DNA from: Sphingobacterium griseoflavum
GTDB lineage: Bacteria > Bacteroidota > Bacteroidia > Sphingobacteriales > Sphingobacteriaceae
Assembly (NCBI RefSeq): GCF_014653155.1
Contig: NZ_BNAF01000008.1
Coordinates: 1-64,000 of the forward strand
Direction of reading: 5' to 3'
DNA: 64,000 bases
The notes under the pieces were generated by a model. The model was not told the DNA's origin, ran no database searches, and was given only the letters and a program-made list of their open reading frames with translations. The position numbers were made by a program, and so were the translations under genes. Below are positions 17,482 through 25,941 of this stretch, in pieces (within the stretch, counting starts at the first letter, position 1; each line of letters begins with the position of its first letter).

Positions 17482-18531
17482 ATGCAAAAGACCATCATCA
17501 TTACCGGCGGCGCTGGATTTATCGGATCGCACGTGGTTCGTGAGTTTGTTAAAAAATACCCACATTATCGTATTATCAACATCGATGCATTGACCTACGC
17601 GGGCAATCTCGAGAATCTACGCGATATTGAACGGGAAGCGAACTATTTCTTTGTCAAAGCCGATATTACCGATGCAGCGCACATCTTGTCCATTTTTCAG
17701 GAATACCAGCCCGATGGGGTGATACACCTTGCTGCCGAATCCCATGTAGATCGATCCATTACCAATCCTACGGCGTTTGTGATGACCAACGTTATCGGGA
17801 CGGTCAACCTGTTGAATGCAGCGAAAGAGATATGGAAGGATAACTACGAAGGAAAGCGCTTCCACCATGTATCTACCGATGAGGTATTTGGCGCCTTGGG
17901 CGATACCGGTCTATTTGCAGAAGATACCAAGTACGATCCGCATTCACCCTATTCGGCATCAAAGGCTTCGTCAGATCATTTTGTACGGGCGTATCATGAT
18001 ACTTATGGGCTTCCGATCGTATTAACGAACTGCTCGAATAATTACGGGCCAAACCACTTCCCCGAGAAATTGATTCCGCTTTGCATCCATAATATCCTTC
18101 ATGGAAAGCCGCTGCCTATCTACGGAGATGGCAAGTACACCCGCGATTGGCTATTTGTCATTGATCATGCTAAAGCCATCGATTTGGTATTCCACCAAGG
18201 GAAAAATGGCGATTCCTACAATGTGGGCGGCTTCAACGAATGGCAGAACATCGATTTGGTAAAAGAATTGTGCAAACAGATGGATGAAAAACTGGGACGG
18301 CCAGCGGGTACTGCTGATCAGTTAATTACGTACGTGAAAGATCGTCCCGGACATGATCTCCGTTATGCGATTGATGCCAGCAAAATCAACGAGGAGTTAG
18401 GTTATAAACCATCTGTAACTTTTGAGCAGGGCTTGTCGATCACTATTGATTGGTTCTTGAATAATGAAGAATGGTTGAATCATGTCACTTCGGGGGATTA
18501 CCGGAAGTATTATGAGGAACAGTATAGATAG
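17482..18531 (+). CDS. rmlB: dTDP-glucose 4,6-dehydratase
   Basis: RmlB (RfbB) performs the second step of dTDP-L-rhamnose synthesis. The 349-aa SDR protein has the NAD loop [10 protein letters not shown], the AAESHVDRSI block, HVSTDEVFG with the active-site Thr-Asp-Glu, and PYSASKASSDH containing the catalytic Tyr and Lys. NYGPNHFPEKLIPL and GDGKYTRDWLFV are typical of RmlB. It is followed by rmlC, rmlD and rmlA, but each junction is interrupted by octamer repeat arrays; the first array starts on the last base of the stop codon. Confidence 0.96.
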   Translation: MQKTIIITGGAGFIGSHVVREFVKKYPHYRIINIDALTYAGNLENLRDIEREANYFFVKADITDAAHILSIFQEYQPDGVIHLAAESHVDRSITNPTAFVMTNVIGTVNLLNAAKEIWKDNYEGKRFHHVSTDEVFGALGDTGLFAEDTKYDPHSPYSASKASSDHFVRAYHDTYGLPIVLTNCSNNYGPNHFPEKLIPLCIHNILHGKPLPIYGDGKYTRDWLFVIDHAKAIDLVFHQGKNGDSYNVGGFNEWQNIDLVKELCKQMDEKLGRPAGTADQLITYVKDRPGHDLRYAIDASKINEELGYKPSVTFEQGLSITIDWFLNNEEWLNHVTSGDYRKYYEEQYR

Positions 18532-18658
18532 TTAGAGGGTGATAGGGTTAGAAGGTGATATAGTTAGAAGGTGATAAAGTTAGAGGGTGATATGGTTAGA
18601 AGGTGATATAGTTAGGGTGTTATATATAGATCAGGATATAAGGTTAAAAAGTTAGAGG
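18531..18658 (+). repeat. Octamer array 1 (16 units), rmlB to four-helix-bundle gene
   Basis: An exact 8-bp period runs for 16 units. The first twelve units alternate between GTTAGAGG/GTTAGAAG and GTGATAGG/GTGATATA/GTGATAAA forms; later units are more degenerate (GATATAAG, GTTAAAAA, GTTAGAGG). The array begins at the rmlB stop and ends 10 bases before the four-helix-bundle start codon. It belongs to the same family as arrays at 19622, 20632, 44788 and 45388. Confidence 0.9.
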
Positions 18659-18668
18659 GGGTAAGTCT

Positions 18669-19037
18669 ATGGTTACTTCGCATAAGGATTTAAAGCTGTG
18701 GCAAGAAAGCATGATACTTGTTGAGGATGTCTATAAAATTGCTGTAGACTTTCCAAAAGAAGAAATGTTTGGTCTAACCAGTCAGATTAAAAGATCAGCC
18801 GTTTCAATTCCTTCTAATATTGCGGAAGGGGCTGGAAGAAGAGGAAAGGCCGAATTTATTAGGTTTCTTTATATTGCATTGGGATCGACAAGTGAACTCG
18901 AAACACAATTGGAAATTTCTGTTCGGTTGGGCTTTATGCAGAAGAATGAAGAGATCTTTAAGCGAGTGTATTTTGTTAAAAATATGATAACTAAACTGAT
19001 CAAGAGTTTAAATAATAAACATGCTTATATCCATTAA
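18669..19037 (+). CDS. Four-helix-bundle protein (S23/IVP family)
   Basis: A 122-aa protein of the 23S-rRNA-intervening-sequence (S23/IVP) family, related in fold to Avd of diversity-generating retroelements. Conserved blocks are KLWQESMILVEDVY, FGLTSQIKRSAVSIPSNIAEG and FIRFLYIALGSTSELETQL, which form the amphipathic helices and the basic surface used for nucleic acid binding in relatives. Function is unknown. It is not inside an rRNA gene; instead it lies between rmlB and rmlC, with a direct octamer array upstream and an inverted array that overlaps its last codons. It interrupts an otherwise continuous rhamnose operon, suggesting insertion. Confidence 0.88.
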   Translation: MVTSHKDLKLWQESMILVEDVYKIAVDFPKEEMFGLTSQIKRSAVSIPSNIAEGAGRRGKAEFIRFLYIALGSTSELETQLEISVRLGFMQKNEEIFKRVYFVKNMITKLIKSLNNKHAYIH

Positions 19038-19056
19038 CCATTATAACTTTATCAAC
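19024..19056 (-). repeat. Short inverted octamer array downstream of the four-helix-bundle gene
   Basis: Read on the minus strand this is four degenerate octamers (TTGATAAA, GTTATAAT, GGTTAATG, GATATAAG) of the same family as array 1. It starts inside the last codons of the four-helix-bundle gene and ends 12 bases before rmlC. Confidence 0.65.
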
Positions 19057-19068
19057 AAAAAGTTAAGC

Positions 19069-19617
19069 ATGAACGTAACAGAAACAAAAATAAAAGGTTG
19101 CTTTATTGTAGAGCCAACAAAGTTTGGCGATAGCCGCGGTTATTTTTTCGAGAGTTTTAATGAACAGACTTTTAATAAACTTACGGGCACGGAAACGCAT
19201 TTTGTGCAAGATAATCAATCCTATTCCACGCGAGGTGTTTTACGCGGATTACATGCCCAGGCTGGAGAGCATGCGCAGGCTAAACTTGTACGTGTATTGG
19301 AGGGCAAAGTAATTGACGTTGCGGTGGATGTAAGACCCGGTTCGCAAACCTTCGGGCAGCATGTGGCCGTGGAGCTTTCTGTGGAAAATAATCTACAGCT
19401 ATTTGTGCCTCGGGGATTTTTGCATGGCTTCGTGGTTTTAAGCGAGACAGCAACTTTCTTTTATAAGTGTGATAACTTCTATAACAAGGCAGCGGAATGT
19501 GGTGTGAAGTTTGACGATCCGGAGTTAGCCATTGATTGGGGCATTGCTGCTGACGAATTAATTATTTCGGATAAGGATCAAGTGCTTCCGAGCTTTAAAG
19601 CGCTGTTTGTTGATTAA
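19069..19617 (+). CDS. rmlC: dTDP-4-dehydrorhamnose 3,5-epimerase
   Basis: RmlC epimerises the 4-keto sugar made by RmlB. The start at 19069 gives 182 aa and the family N-terminus GCFIVEPTKFGDSRGYFFESF; an in-frame Met at 19021 lies in the inverted repeat array. The cupin core has VLRGLHAQ with the catalytic His, KLVRVLEGKVIDVAVD, and FVPRGFLHGFVVLSE. In most RmlC proteins the block reads LRGLHYQ; the change to HAQ here is within known variation. Cytosolic homodimer by family knowledge. Confidence 0.95.
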   Translation: MNVTETKIKGCFIVEPTKFGDSRGYFFESFNEQTFNKLTGTETHFVQDNQSYSTRGVLRGLHAQAGEHAQAKLVRVLEGKVIDVAVDVRPGSQTFGQHVAVELSVENNLQLFVPRGFLHGFVVLSETATFFYKCDNFYNKAAECGVKFDDPELAIDWGIAADELIISDKDQVLPSFKALFVD

Positions 19618-19621
19618 TGGC

Positions 19622-19717
19622 GTGAAGAGGATATAAAGTGAAGAGGTTATAAAGTGAAGAGGATATAAAGTGAAGAGGTTGTAAAGTGAAGTGGTTATAA
19701 AGTGAAGAGGTTACATA
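19622..19717 (+). repeat. Octamer array 2 (12 units), rmlC to rmlD
   Basis: Twelve 8-bp units in strict phase, alternating GTGAAGAG with GATATAAA, GTTATAAA or GTTGTAAA. It begins four bases after the rmlC stop codon. Confidence 0.92.
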
Positions 19718-19735
19718 ATATAAAACATCAAGTTA

Positions 19736-19767
19736 TTTGTCACTGTGTTACCGGATCACCCTATCAC
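19736..19767 (-). repeat. Inverted octamer array 2 before rmlD
   Basis: On the minus strand four exact octamers read GTGATAGG, GTGATCCG, GTAACACA, GTGACAAA. The array is 18 bases after direct array 2 and 11 bases before the rmlD start codon. Confidence 0.8.
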
Positions 19768-19778
19768 AAAAAAATTAC

Positions 19779-20627
19779 ATGAAAATACTTATTACAGGAT
19801 CTTCAGGGCAGTTGGGGTCGGAATTGCGCGAGCTGTTTGGAGAATCATCTGGGCATGAGCTCTATTTTATGGACAGCAAGCAGCTGCCTTTAGAGCAGAC
19901 GATGATCATACAGGGTATTTTGGGCATATATCAGCCAGAGCTGATTATCCATGCTGCTGCGTATACCGCGGTGGACAAAGCGGAGTCCGAAGGCCTTGTT
20001 GCCGATCAGGTGAATCACCTGGCATCCGAAGAAATTGCGCAATATTGTCGATTGCACGATGTGAAACTGATCGCTATATCGACAGATTACGTGTTTGATG
20101 GCTCTTCAGCCAGTCCGCTGACAGAAGATGCAGCAGCGGCGCCAATCAATGTTTACGGCGAAACAAAACTGGCGGGCGAGCAGGCCATCCAAAAATGGGC
20201 GCCACAGTATATCATTATCCGAACATCTTGGGTCTATTCTACCTATGGCAGCAATTTTGTAAAGACGATGATGCGATTGATGACCGAGCGGGAGGAGATC
20301 TCGGTTATCGCCGATCAAATTGGTTCGCCGACCTATGCCCGAGATCTCGCCGAAGCTATTATTCATATTATAGAAACGGGTAACTGGAAAAATGGTATCT
20401 TCAACTTTAGCAATGAAGGGGAGATATCTTGGTACGATTTGGCCGTCGCCATTCGCGACATAAAAGGATTGCAGTGTAAAATCAACGCCATCCCTACGGA
20501 GCAATATCCAACACCTGCCAAAAGACCAAAATATTCCCTGCTTGATAAAACAAAAATTAAAGATAGTTTTGGGGTGGAGGTGCCCCAGTGGAAAGATAGC
20601 TTGGTAGCGATGTTGGGGCGGATGTGA
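19779..20627 (+). CDS. rmlD: dTDP-4-dehydrorhamnose reductase
   Basis: RmlD reduces the keto sugar to dTDP-L-rhamnose with NAD(P)H. The start at 19779 gives the family N-terminus MKILITGSSGQLGSEL; the ORF can be extended 14 residues into the inverted repeat, which is rejected. Conserved parts are IHAAAYTAVDKAES, ISTDYVFDG, NVYGETKLAGE with the catalytic Tyr and Lys, and RTSWVYS. 282 aa, usual length. A long octamer array follows the stop codon by four bases. Confidence 0.95.
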   Translation: MKILITGSSGQLGSELRELFGESSGHELYFMDSKQLPLEQTMIIQGILGIYQPELIIHAAAYTAVDKAESEGLVADQVNHLASEEIAQYCRLHDVKLIAISTDYVFDGSSASPLTEDAAAAPINVYGETKLAGEQAIQKWAPQYIIIRTSWVYSTYGSNFVKTMMRLMTEREEISVIADQIGSPTYARDLAEAIIHIIETGNWKNGIFNFSNEGEISWYDLAVAIRDIKGLQCKINAIPTEQYPTPAKRPKYSLLDKTKIKDSFGVEVPQWKDSLVAMLGRM

Positions 20628-20631
20628 GGTG

Positions 20632-20815
20632 GTGATAAGGTGAGGAAGTGATAAGGTGAGGAGGTGAGGAGGTGAAGAAGTGATATGGTGAGGAAGTGAA
20701 AAGGTGATAAGGTGAGGAAGTGATAAGGTGAAGAAGTGATATGGTGAGGAAGTGATAAGGTGATAAGGTGAAAAAGTGATAAGGTGAAGAAGTGATATGG
20801 TTATAAAGTGACAAA
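20632..20815 (+). repeat. Octamer array 3 (23 units), rmlD to rmlA
   Basis: Exactly 23 units of 8 bp (184 bases) with no phase slip. 22 units start GTGA and one GTTA. The commonest are GTGATAAG (7), GTGAGGAA (4), GTGAAGAA (3) and GTGATATG (3). The reverse strand is open for 85 codons because 24 bases (three octamers) are a whole number of codons; it is not a credible gene. Confidence 0.95.
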
Positions 20816-20833
20816 TAGGTTGTCGATTAAGAC

Positions 20834-20866
20834 TTCGTCACTTTCATCACTATGTGACCTCGTCAC
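20834..20866 (-). repeat. Inverted octamer array 3 before rmlA
   Basis: On the minus strand the units read GTGACGAG, GTCACATA, GTGATGAA and, after a one-base slip, GTGACGAA. It is 18 bases after direct array 3 and 21 bases before rmlA. Confidence 0.75.
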
Positions 20867-20887
20867 TATTTTAAAAATAAAACAACG

Positions 20888-21751
20888 ATGAAAGGAATTA
20901 TACTAGCCGGCGGTTCCGGCACGCGTTTGCACCCACTAACCTTAGCTGTCTCCAAGCAGCTGATGCCTGTTTACGACAAGCCGATGATCTATTACCCCTT
21001 GTCGACGTTAATGTTGGCGGGGATCAAGGATATATTGATTATCTCGACACCGCAGGACTTGCCTAACTTCCAAAAGTTACTGGGTGATGGGACGCAATTG
21101 GGCTGTCGCTTTTCCTATAAGGAACAGCCTTCGCCGGATGGTTTGGCCCAAGCTTTTATCTTGGGCGAAGAGTTTATTGGCGATGATAAGGTGGCTTTGA
21201 TCCTAGGGGATAATATTTTCTACGGATCGGGTATGTCCAAATTGCTGCAGTCCTGTGCCGATCCCGATGGGGGGGTCGTATTCGCTTATCCGGTACACGA
21301 TCCAGAACGCTACGGGGTAGTTGCGTTTGATGGCGACAAACGTGTCGTATCTATCGAAGAAAAGCCCAAAGAGCCGAAGTCTAACTATGCCGTTCCGGGG
21401 CTTTATTTTTACGACAACGAGGTGGTGGAGATCGCAAAAGCCATGCAGCCTTCCGAGCGTGGCGAGCTGGAAATTACGGATATCAATAAGGCCTACTTGG
21501 CAAAAGGGAAGCTGAAGGTGGGTGTCTTTGATCGGGGAACTGCTTGGTTGGATACCGGAACGATACAGTCGCTGATGCAGGCGGGCCAGTTTATCCAAGT
21601 TATCGAGGAGCGCCAGGGCATGAAGATCGGCGCGTTGGAGGAGGTGGCCTACCGCATGGGCTACATCGACAAAGATCAATTGCTGTCGCTCGCCCGCCCG
21701 TTGATCAAATCGGGCTATGGCTTGTATTTGAGCCGCTTGGTCGACGCGTAG
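20888..21751 (+). CDS. rmlA: Glucose-1-phosphate thymidylyltransferase
   Basis: RmlA joins dTTP and glucose 1-phosphate, the first step of dTDP-rhamnose synthesis. The 287-aa protein begins with the nucleotidyltransferase signature [16 protein letters not shown], followed by [27 protein letters not shown] with the metal-binding Asp, [21 protein letters not shown] in blocks, and GTAWLDTGT near the C-terminus. Last of the rml genes (order B, C, D, A). Cytosolic, normally feedback-regulated by dTDP-rhamnose. Confidence 0.96.
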   Translation: MKGIILAGGSGTRLHPLTLAVSKQLMPVYDKPMIYYPLSTLMLAGIKDILIISTPQDLPNFQKLLGDGTQLGCRFSYKEQPSPDGLAQAFILGEEFIGDDKVALILGDNIFYGSGMSKLLQSCADPDGGVVFAYPVHDPERYGVVAFDGDKRVVSIEEKPKEPKSNYAVPGLYFYDNEVVEIAKAMQPSERGELEITDINKAYLAKGKLKVGVFDRGTAWLDTGTIQSLMQAGQFIQVIEERQGMKIGALEEVAYRMGYIDKDQLLSLARPLIKSGYGLYLSRLVDA

Positions 21752-21804
21752 GCCCGCTTAAGTACCGCGCTTCCCGTCATCTTTTTTACGGCAGCATCCA
21801 AAAT

Positions 21805-21858
21805 AATTTGCATGCAAATAAAAGTGAATGCTAATTTTACTTTATTTGTATGCAAATT
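21805..21858. repeat. 20-bp inverted repeat with nested palindrome downstream of rmlA
   Basis: The left arm (21805-21825) and right arm (21839-21858) are inverse copies with one mismatch and one extra base; the loop is 13 bases. The left arm also contains the perfect 14-bp palindrome ATTTGCATGCAAAT. No T-run follows, so an operator or mRNA 3'-end hairpin are both possible. Confidence 0.6.
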
Positions 21859-21958
21859 GTTACATATGCCTAACCTATATACCTCCGTTTTTTATTCGCC
21901 GATTGGCTTCGCATGCCATAGCGTACGTTTTTCCCCACTACCATTATATGTTTAACCG

Positions 21959-22432
21959 ATGGATGATTTTAGCTACGAAATTATTGGTACGCTTGCTGTC
22001 GTAGGCTTCTTGTTTTTAGGTCTAAGCGAATGGGCGAAATACCGACGCTTTAAGCGCTATATCCGTTTGGTTGCCGATATACGGTTGCACCCTGCACAAA
22101 AACAGGGGCAGCACGTCGTTACGGGTAGTTTGGGCTTAACGATGTCGCAAGCCGAGCCAGGCGTCAAAGGCCTTGCGGTGCTGTCGCTTTCGTTTCGCCA
22201 CGATGCCTTTTCTATTCCCACAGCCGACAAGCTGTATTTTAAAGCAGACAGTATGCCGTATCTTTCTGTCGGTTTTCGAATACGGCGGCATGATCTGCGA
22301 CCGCTTCGCGGCAAGCGGGTATCGATTCGGGTGAAAGGGCGCCTCCATTTTAAAGATGGTGGCCAGCGCTGGGTGAAGGCGACTATCGCAGTCGGCATAC
22401 CACTTGAAGAAGCCATGCCTGATGCCCATTAA
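21959..22432 (+). CDS. Hypothetical protein with one N-terminal membrane helix
   Basis: I do not recognise a family. The 157-aa protein has a hydrophobic N-terminal helix (about residues 9-23, IGTLAVVGFLFLG), then a basic stretch (AKYRRFKRYIRLV) consistent with the cytosolic side, then a mostly beta-strand region with many Arg and Lys residues (FRIRRHDLRPLRGKRVS). Codon use and composition resemble the housekeeping genes rather than the A+T-rich cassette. It follows rmlA by about 200 bases and precedes a regulator in the same direction. Real coding status is likely but not certain. Confidence 0.55.
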   Translation: MDDFSYEIIGTLAVVGFLFLGLSEWAKYRRFKRYIRLVADIRLHPAQKQGQHVVTGSLGLTMSQAEPGVKGLAVLSLSFRHDAFSIPTADKLYFKADSMPYLSVGFRIRRHDLRPLRGKRVSIRVKGRLHFKDGGQRWVKATIAVGIPLEEAMPDAH

Positions 22433-22540
22433 TGGCCATCGTGCTAAGCGTGCTTGGTGGAAGCCCATAGTGGATGTCACCCATAACTTGCATAAACGGA
22501 AAAGAAAGAGTACTTTTGTTACTCGATTATACCCAGCGCT

Positions 22541-23050
22541 ATGTTAGATGCATTGATAACGTCAAAAACACGTTTAAAATTACTGATCAAGTTTTTTGTG
22601 TCGGCCAAAAATACGGGCTATCTGCGTGGTATTGCCGAAGAATTTGGTGAATCGACCAATGCCGTGCGCAAGGAGTTGAACCTGTTGACAGAAGCTGGCT
22701 TTCTAGAAAAAGCGCAGGCACAGCGCAAAATTCTGTATCAGGCGAATACGCAGCATCCGCTATTCAGTCCGCTGCAGCGTCTGGTACACTCTTTCTTGGG
22801 TATTGATCAGGTCATTGATCAGGTATTGGAGCGGGCGGGAGACGTGGATCGTGTGGTGTTGATTGGCGCCTATGCTAAGGGACAGGAAGCGGAATGTGTG
22901 GATATCGTTATTTTGGGCGAAAACCTAAACTCGGCATATTTATTGCAGTTAGCGGAGAAAACTTCGCCATTGATCAAAAAAAAGGTAACCGTGTCCTTTG
23001 CAATGCCCCAAGAGGCAGGCCATATTATCCTGTATCAAAAAGCAAGTTAA
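22541..23050 (+). CDS. Winged-helix regulator with nucleotidyltransferase-like C-terminal domain
   Basis: A 169-aa protein. Residues about 1-70 form an ArsR/MarR-like winged helix (SKTRLKLLIKFFVS, then recognition helix ESTNAVRKELNLLTEAGFL). The C-terminal half (VVLIGAYAKGQEAECVDIVILG) resembles the minimal nucleotidyltransferase fold, where G-S/A-x-A-x-G and DIVI strands are typical, but the catalytic Ser-Asp pair is incomplete. Such genes precede glycerol-phosphate cytidylyltransferase-like genes in Bacteroidota surface-sugar clusters, as here with 6 bases between them. A local regulator of the cluster is a reasonable inference; the ligand is unknown. Confidence 0.7.
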   Translation: MLDALITSKTRLKLLIKFFVSAKNTGYLRGIAEEFGESTNAVRKELNLLTEAGFLEKAQAQRKILYQANTQHPLFSPLQRLVHSFLGIDQVIDQVLERAGDVDRVVLIGAYAKGQEAECVDIVILGENLNSAYLLQLAEKTSPLIKKKVTVSFAMPQEAGHIILYQKAS

Positions 23051-23056
23051 TCTTAC

Positions 23057-23536
23057 ATGAAGGAAGAACATCGAAAACAAACACCTATGGATAACCATGC
23101 AGACACTCGTGTCGGTATCACGTTTTCTACTTTTGATCTGTTGCATGCCGGGCATATCATGATGTTGGCGGAAGCAAAGCGGCAATGTGATTATCTGATC
23201 TGCGGCTTGCAGATGGATCCTAAGTTGGATCGTCCAGAGAAAAACAAGCCTACGCAAACGGTAGTAGAACGCTATATACAATTGCGCGGCTGCCAGTATG
23301 TCGATGAAATCGTGCCCTACTCCACCGAGCAGGATCTGGAGGATATCCTACGTTCCTTCAAACTCGATGTACGCATCGTGGGCGATGAATACAAGGATAA
23401 AGATTTTACCGGACGCAGCTATTGCGAGGCGAAAGGTATTGAGCTGTATTACAATAGCCGCGATCACCGCTTTTCGAGCTCGGGCTTACGAAAGATTGTA
23501 GCCGAGAAAGAGGTGGAGAAATGCAAAATCCAGTAG
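23057..23536 (+). CDS. Adenylyl/cytidylyltransferase, glycerol-3-phosphate cytidylyltransferase-like
   Basis: A 159-aa nucleotidyltransferase of the TagD/RfaE-C type. The HxGH motif is in [12 protein letters not shown] (His-Ala-Gly-His), the second signature is [10 protein letters not shown] at the end of the domain, and [17 protein letters not shown] and [14 protein letters not shown] match the family. It probably activates a polyol or sugar phosphate as a CDP derivative for the polysaccharide; the substrate cannot be fixed from sequence. The homologous region starts at about residue 18, so Met11 (23087) is an alternative start. It is probably cotranscribed with the preceding regulator. Confidence 0.82.
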   Translation: MKEEHRKQTPMDNHADTRVGITFSTFDLLHAGHIMMLAEAKRQCDYLICGLQMDPKLDRPEKNKPTQTVVERYIQLRGCQYVDEIVPYSTEQDLEDILRSFKLDVRIVGDEYKDKDFTGRSYCEAKGIELYYNSRDHRFSSSGLRKIVAEKEVEKCKIQ

Positions 23537-23579
23537 TTTATCCAAAAAAATAATCAGTGTACATATCAATAAAACAATC

Positions 23580-24548
23580 ATGAGTAAAATATTAATCACG
23601 GGAGGCGCCGGTTTTATAGGATCCAATCTTACCGAGTATTTTCTTTCGAAAGGTCATCAAGTTGTTGTTTTAGACAATTTTGCGACCGGCCACAGGCACA
23701 ACCTGAGTCAACATGATGCTAACCCTGATTTTGAGTTGATCGAAGGCGACATTCGAAATATGGCAGATTGCGAACGTGCGGTACAGGGGGTAGACTATGT
23801 CTTACATCAGGCTGCTTTGGGCTCCGTGCCCCGTTCGATTAAAGATCCACAAACTTCCAATGAGGTTAACGTATCTGGATTCTTAAATATGTTGGTTGCA
23901 GCGCGCGACGCTGGCGTTAAGCGTTTGGTTTACGCAGCTTCCTCATCTACATACGGTGATTCTGAAGCCTTACCTAAAGTTGAAGATAAAATCGGAAAAC
24001 CGCTTTCCCCTTACGCCATTACGAAGTATGTAAACGAGTTGTATGCTGATATTTTTGCGAAAACATATGGATTTGAAACAATTGGCTTGCGTTACTTTAA
24101 CGTCTTCGGTAGACGTCAAGATCCCAACGGCGCTTATGCAGCGGTGATCCCCTTGTTTGTCAAGAAATTTATGAACCACGAGAGTCCGGTTATAAACGGT
24201 ACCGGGGACTACTCGCGGGACTTTACCTACATAGATAATGTCATTCAAATGAACGAGCGCGCAATGTTAACGGAAAACCCGGAAGCGGTTAATACGGTGT
24301 ACAATACGGCGGTCGGCGATCGTACGACGTTAAATGAATTGATAGGCTATTTGAAAGAGTTCTTAACCGAGTATGATCCAGCGATAGCGCAAGTCGATGT
24401 TATCCATGGCCCCAATCGGCAGGGTGATATACCGCATTCTTTGGCTTCGGTAGAGAAGGCTAAGAGGTTATTAGGCTATGAGCCAACGCATGTTATCCGC
24501 GAGGGTTTGGAGGAAGCTGTAAAATGGTATTGGAACAATCTTAGGTAG
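23580..24548 (+). CDS. wbpP: UDP-GlcNAc/UDP-HexNAc C4-epimerase, WbpP-like SDR
   Basis: A 322-aa extended SDR. NAD loop [14 protein letters not shown], the sequence [15 protein letters not shown] that is diagnostic of WbpP/Gne group 3 epimerases, [15 protein letters not shown] with catalytic Ser, and [14 protein letters not shown] with Tyr and Lys. [21 protein letters not shown] completes the match. WbpP interconverts UDP-GlcNAc and UDP-GalNAc (or the uronic acids). The next gene encodes a WbpO/TviB-like dehydrogenase, so the pair probably makes a UDP-N-acetylhexosaminuronic acid for this polysaccharide. Confidence 0.88.
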   Translation: MSKILITGGAGFIGSNLTEYFLSKGHQVVVLDNFATGHRHNLSQHDANPDFELIEGDIRNMADCERAVQGVDYVLHQAALGSVPRSIKDPQTSNEVNVSGFLNMLVAARDAGVKRLVYAASSSTYGDSEALPKVEDKIGKPLSPYAITKYVNELYADIFAKTYGFETIGLRYFNVFGRRQDPNGAYAAVIPLFVKKFMNHESPVINGTGDYSRDFTYIDNVIQMNERAMLTENPEAVNTVYNTAVGDRTTLNELIGYLKEFLTEYDPAIAQVDVIHGPNRQGDIPHSLASVEKAKRLLGYEPTHVIREGLEEAVKWYWNNLR

Positions 24549-24619
24549 CCATAATACCATTGCCATTAGAACAAAAAGTGATTTCGTTCATCGAATAAAA
24601 TAAACAGAAAATTAATAAA

Positions 24620-25906
24620 ATGAAAAAAATAGCAGTTATCGGTTTAGGGTATGTTGGATTGCCTTTGGCACGTTTATTTGCCACAAAATATCCCGTTATT
24701 GGCTTTGATATCAATCAAAAGCGTATAGACGAACTTCGATCAGGAAAAGACCTGACCTTAGAGGTTGAAGACGATATTTTACAGGAGGTGTTGGTTAAAG
24801 AAAATCCTTTTGCTACGGAAGAAACAGGATTGTATTGTTCTAACCAACTTACTGATATTGATGCTGCGAATTTTTATGTGGTTACCGTCCCTACTCCGGT
24901 AGATAAAAACAACCGTCCCGATCTCACACCGCTGTATAAGGCTTCCGAAACTGTAGGTAAGGTACTGAAAAAAGGCGATATCGTCGTTTACGAATCTACT
25001 GTCTATCCAGGAGTTACCGAGGAGGAATGTATCCCTGTGTTAGAACGTGTTTCTGGATTGAAGTTCAATGAAGATTTTTTTGCGGGCTACTCTCCTGAAC
25101 GGATCAATCCAGGGGATAAGGAGCATACCGTGGAAAAGATTTTAAAAGTAACAGCGGGCTCAACACCAGAGATAGGTAAGGAAGTCGACGAGGTCTACAA
25201 ATCGGTTATCACCGCTGGCACGCATTTGGCACCTTGTATAAAAGTTGCTGAAGCCGCGAAAGTAATTGAGAATTCCCAACGTGATATCAATATCGCATTT
25301 GTCAACGAGCTAGCTAAGATCTTTAATATTTTGGACATTGATACGCATGCAGTCTTGGAAGCCGCAGGAACGAAGTGGAATTTTTTGCCCTTTAAACCAG
25401 GGCTAGTTGGCGGGCATTGTATTGGAGTAGACCCATATTATTTAGCACAAAAGGCACAAGAACATGGGTATCACCCCGAAATTATTTTGGCAGGACGTCG
25501 CTTAAACGACTCCATGGGGGAGTATGTAGCATCGCAAGTGATCAAATGCATGATTAAGAAAGGAATCAATGTAAATGGTGCGGAAATTTTGATGCTCGGC
25601 GTTACCTTCAAGGAGAATTGCCCAGATGTACGTAACACGAAAATTGTGGATGTCATTGCAGCGTTGGAAGATTATGGCGTGAAGGTAACAACGTTTGATC
25701 CTTGGGCAAATCCAGCGGAAGTAGATCATGAGTATGGACTTAAATGCCACAACAACTTATCTGAGGGGACTAAATATGATGCGATCGTTTTGGGTGTTGC
25801 TCATAAGGAGTTTTTAGGGATTGATTTGAACAGTTTGAAGAAGGGAAACGCTATCATATACGATGTGAAAGGTATTATTTCGGATAAAGCAGATTCTAGA
25901 TTGTAG
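24620..25906 (+). CDS. wbpO: UDP-N-acetylhexosamine 6-dehydrogenase, WbpO/TviB-like
   Basis: A 428-aa nucleotide sugar dehydrogenase that oxidises C6 in two NAD-dependent steps. Rossmann loop [40 protein letters not shown], and the catalytic Cys267 in [15 protein letters not shown]. The C-terminal domain contains [27 protein letters not shown] is characteristic of the WbpO/TviB/Cap5L branch acting on UDP-HexNAc rather than UDP-glucose. With wbpP it should supply UDP-GalNAcA or UDP-GlcNAcA. This is the last gene before composition becomes strongly A+T-rich. Confidence 0.9.
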   Translation: MKKIAVIGLGYVGLPLARLFATKYPVIGFDINQKRIDELRSGKDLTLEVEDDILQEVLVKENPFATEETGLYCSNQLTDIDAANFYVVTVPTPVDKNNRPDLTPLYKASETVGKVLKKGDIVVYESTVYPGVTEEECIPVLERVSGLKFNEDFFAGYSPERINPGDKEHTVEKILKVTAGSTPEIGKEVDEVYKSVITAGTHLAPCIKVAEAAKVIENSQRDINIAFVNELAKIFNILDIDTHAVLEAAGTKWNFLPFKPGLVGGHCIGVDPYYLAQKAQEHGYHPEIILAGRRLNDSMGEYVASQVIKCMIKKGINVNGAEILMLGVTFKENCPDVRNTKIVDVIAALEDYGVKVTTFDPWANPAEVDHEYGLKCHNNLSEGTKYDAIVLGVAHKEFLGIDLNSLKKGNAIIYDVKGIISDKADSRL

Positions 25907-25941
25907 TCGTTTTACTTTCGCCAACATTAAAACAAAATTAG

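Noticed and set aside
18669-19037. Diversity-generating retroelement (Avd-like protein)
   Set aside because: No reverse transcriptase, template repeat or variable repeat is nearby, and the protein reads as the general S23/IVP form.
20557-20814. 85-codon minus-strand frame over the octamer array
   Set aside because: It is a by-product of the repeat: three octamers equal eight codons, so the frame stays open and yields repetitive Ser/Pro/Tyr/His-rich sequence; no start context.
18531-20866. CRISPR array
   Set aside because: Units are only 8 bp, contiguous and without unique spacers; no cas genes in the window.
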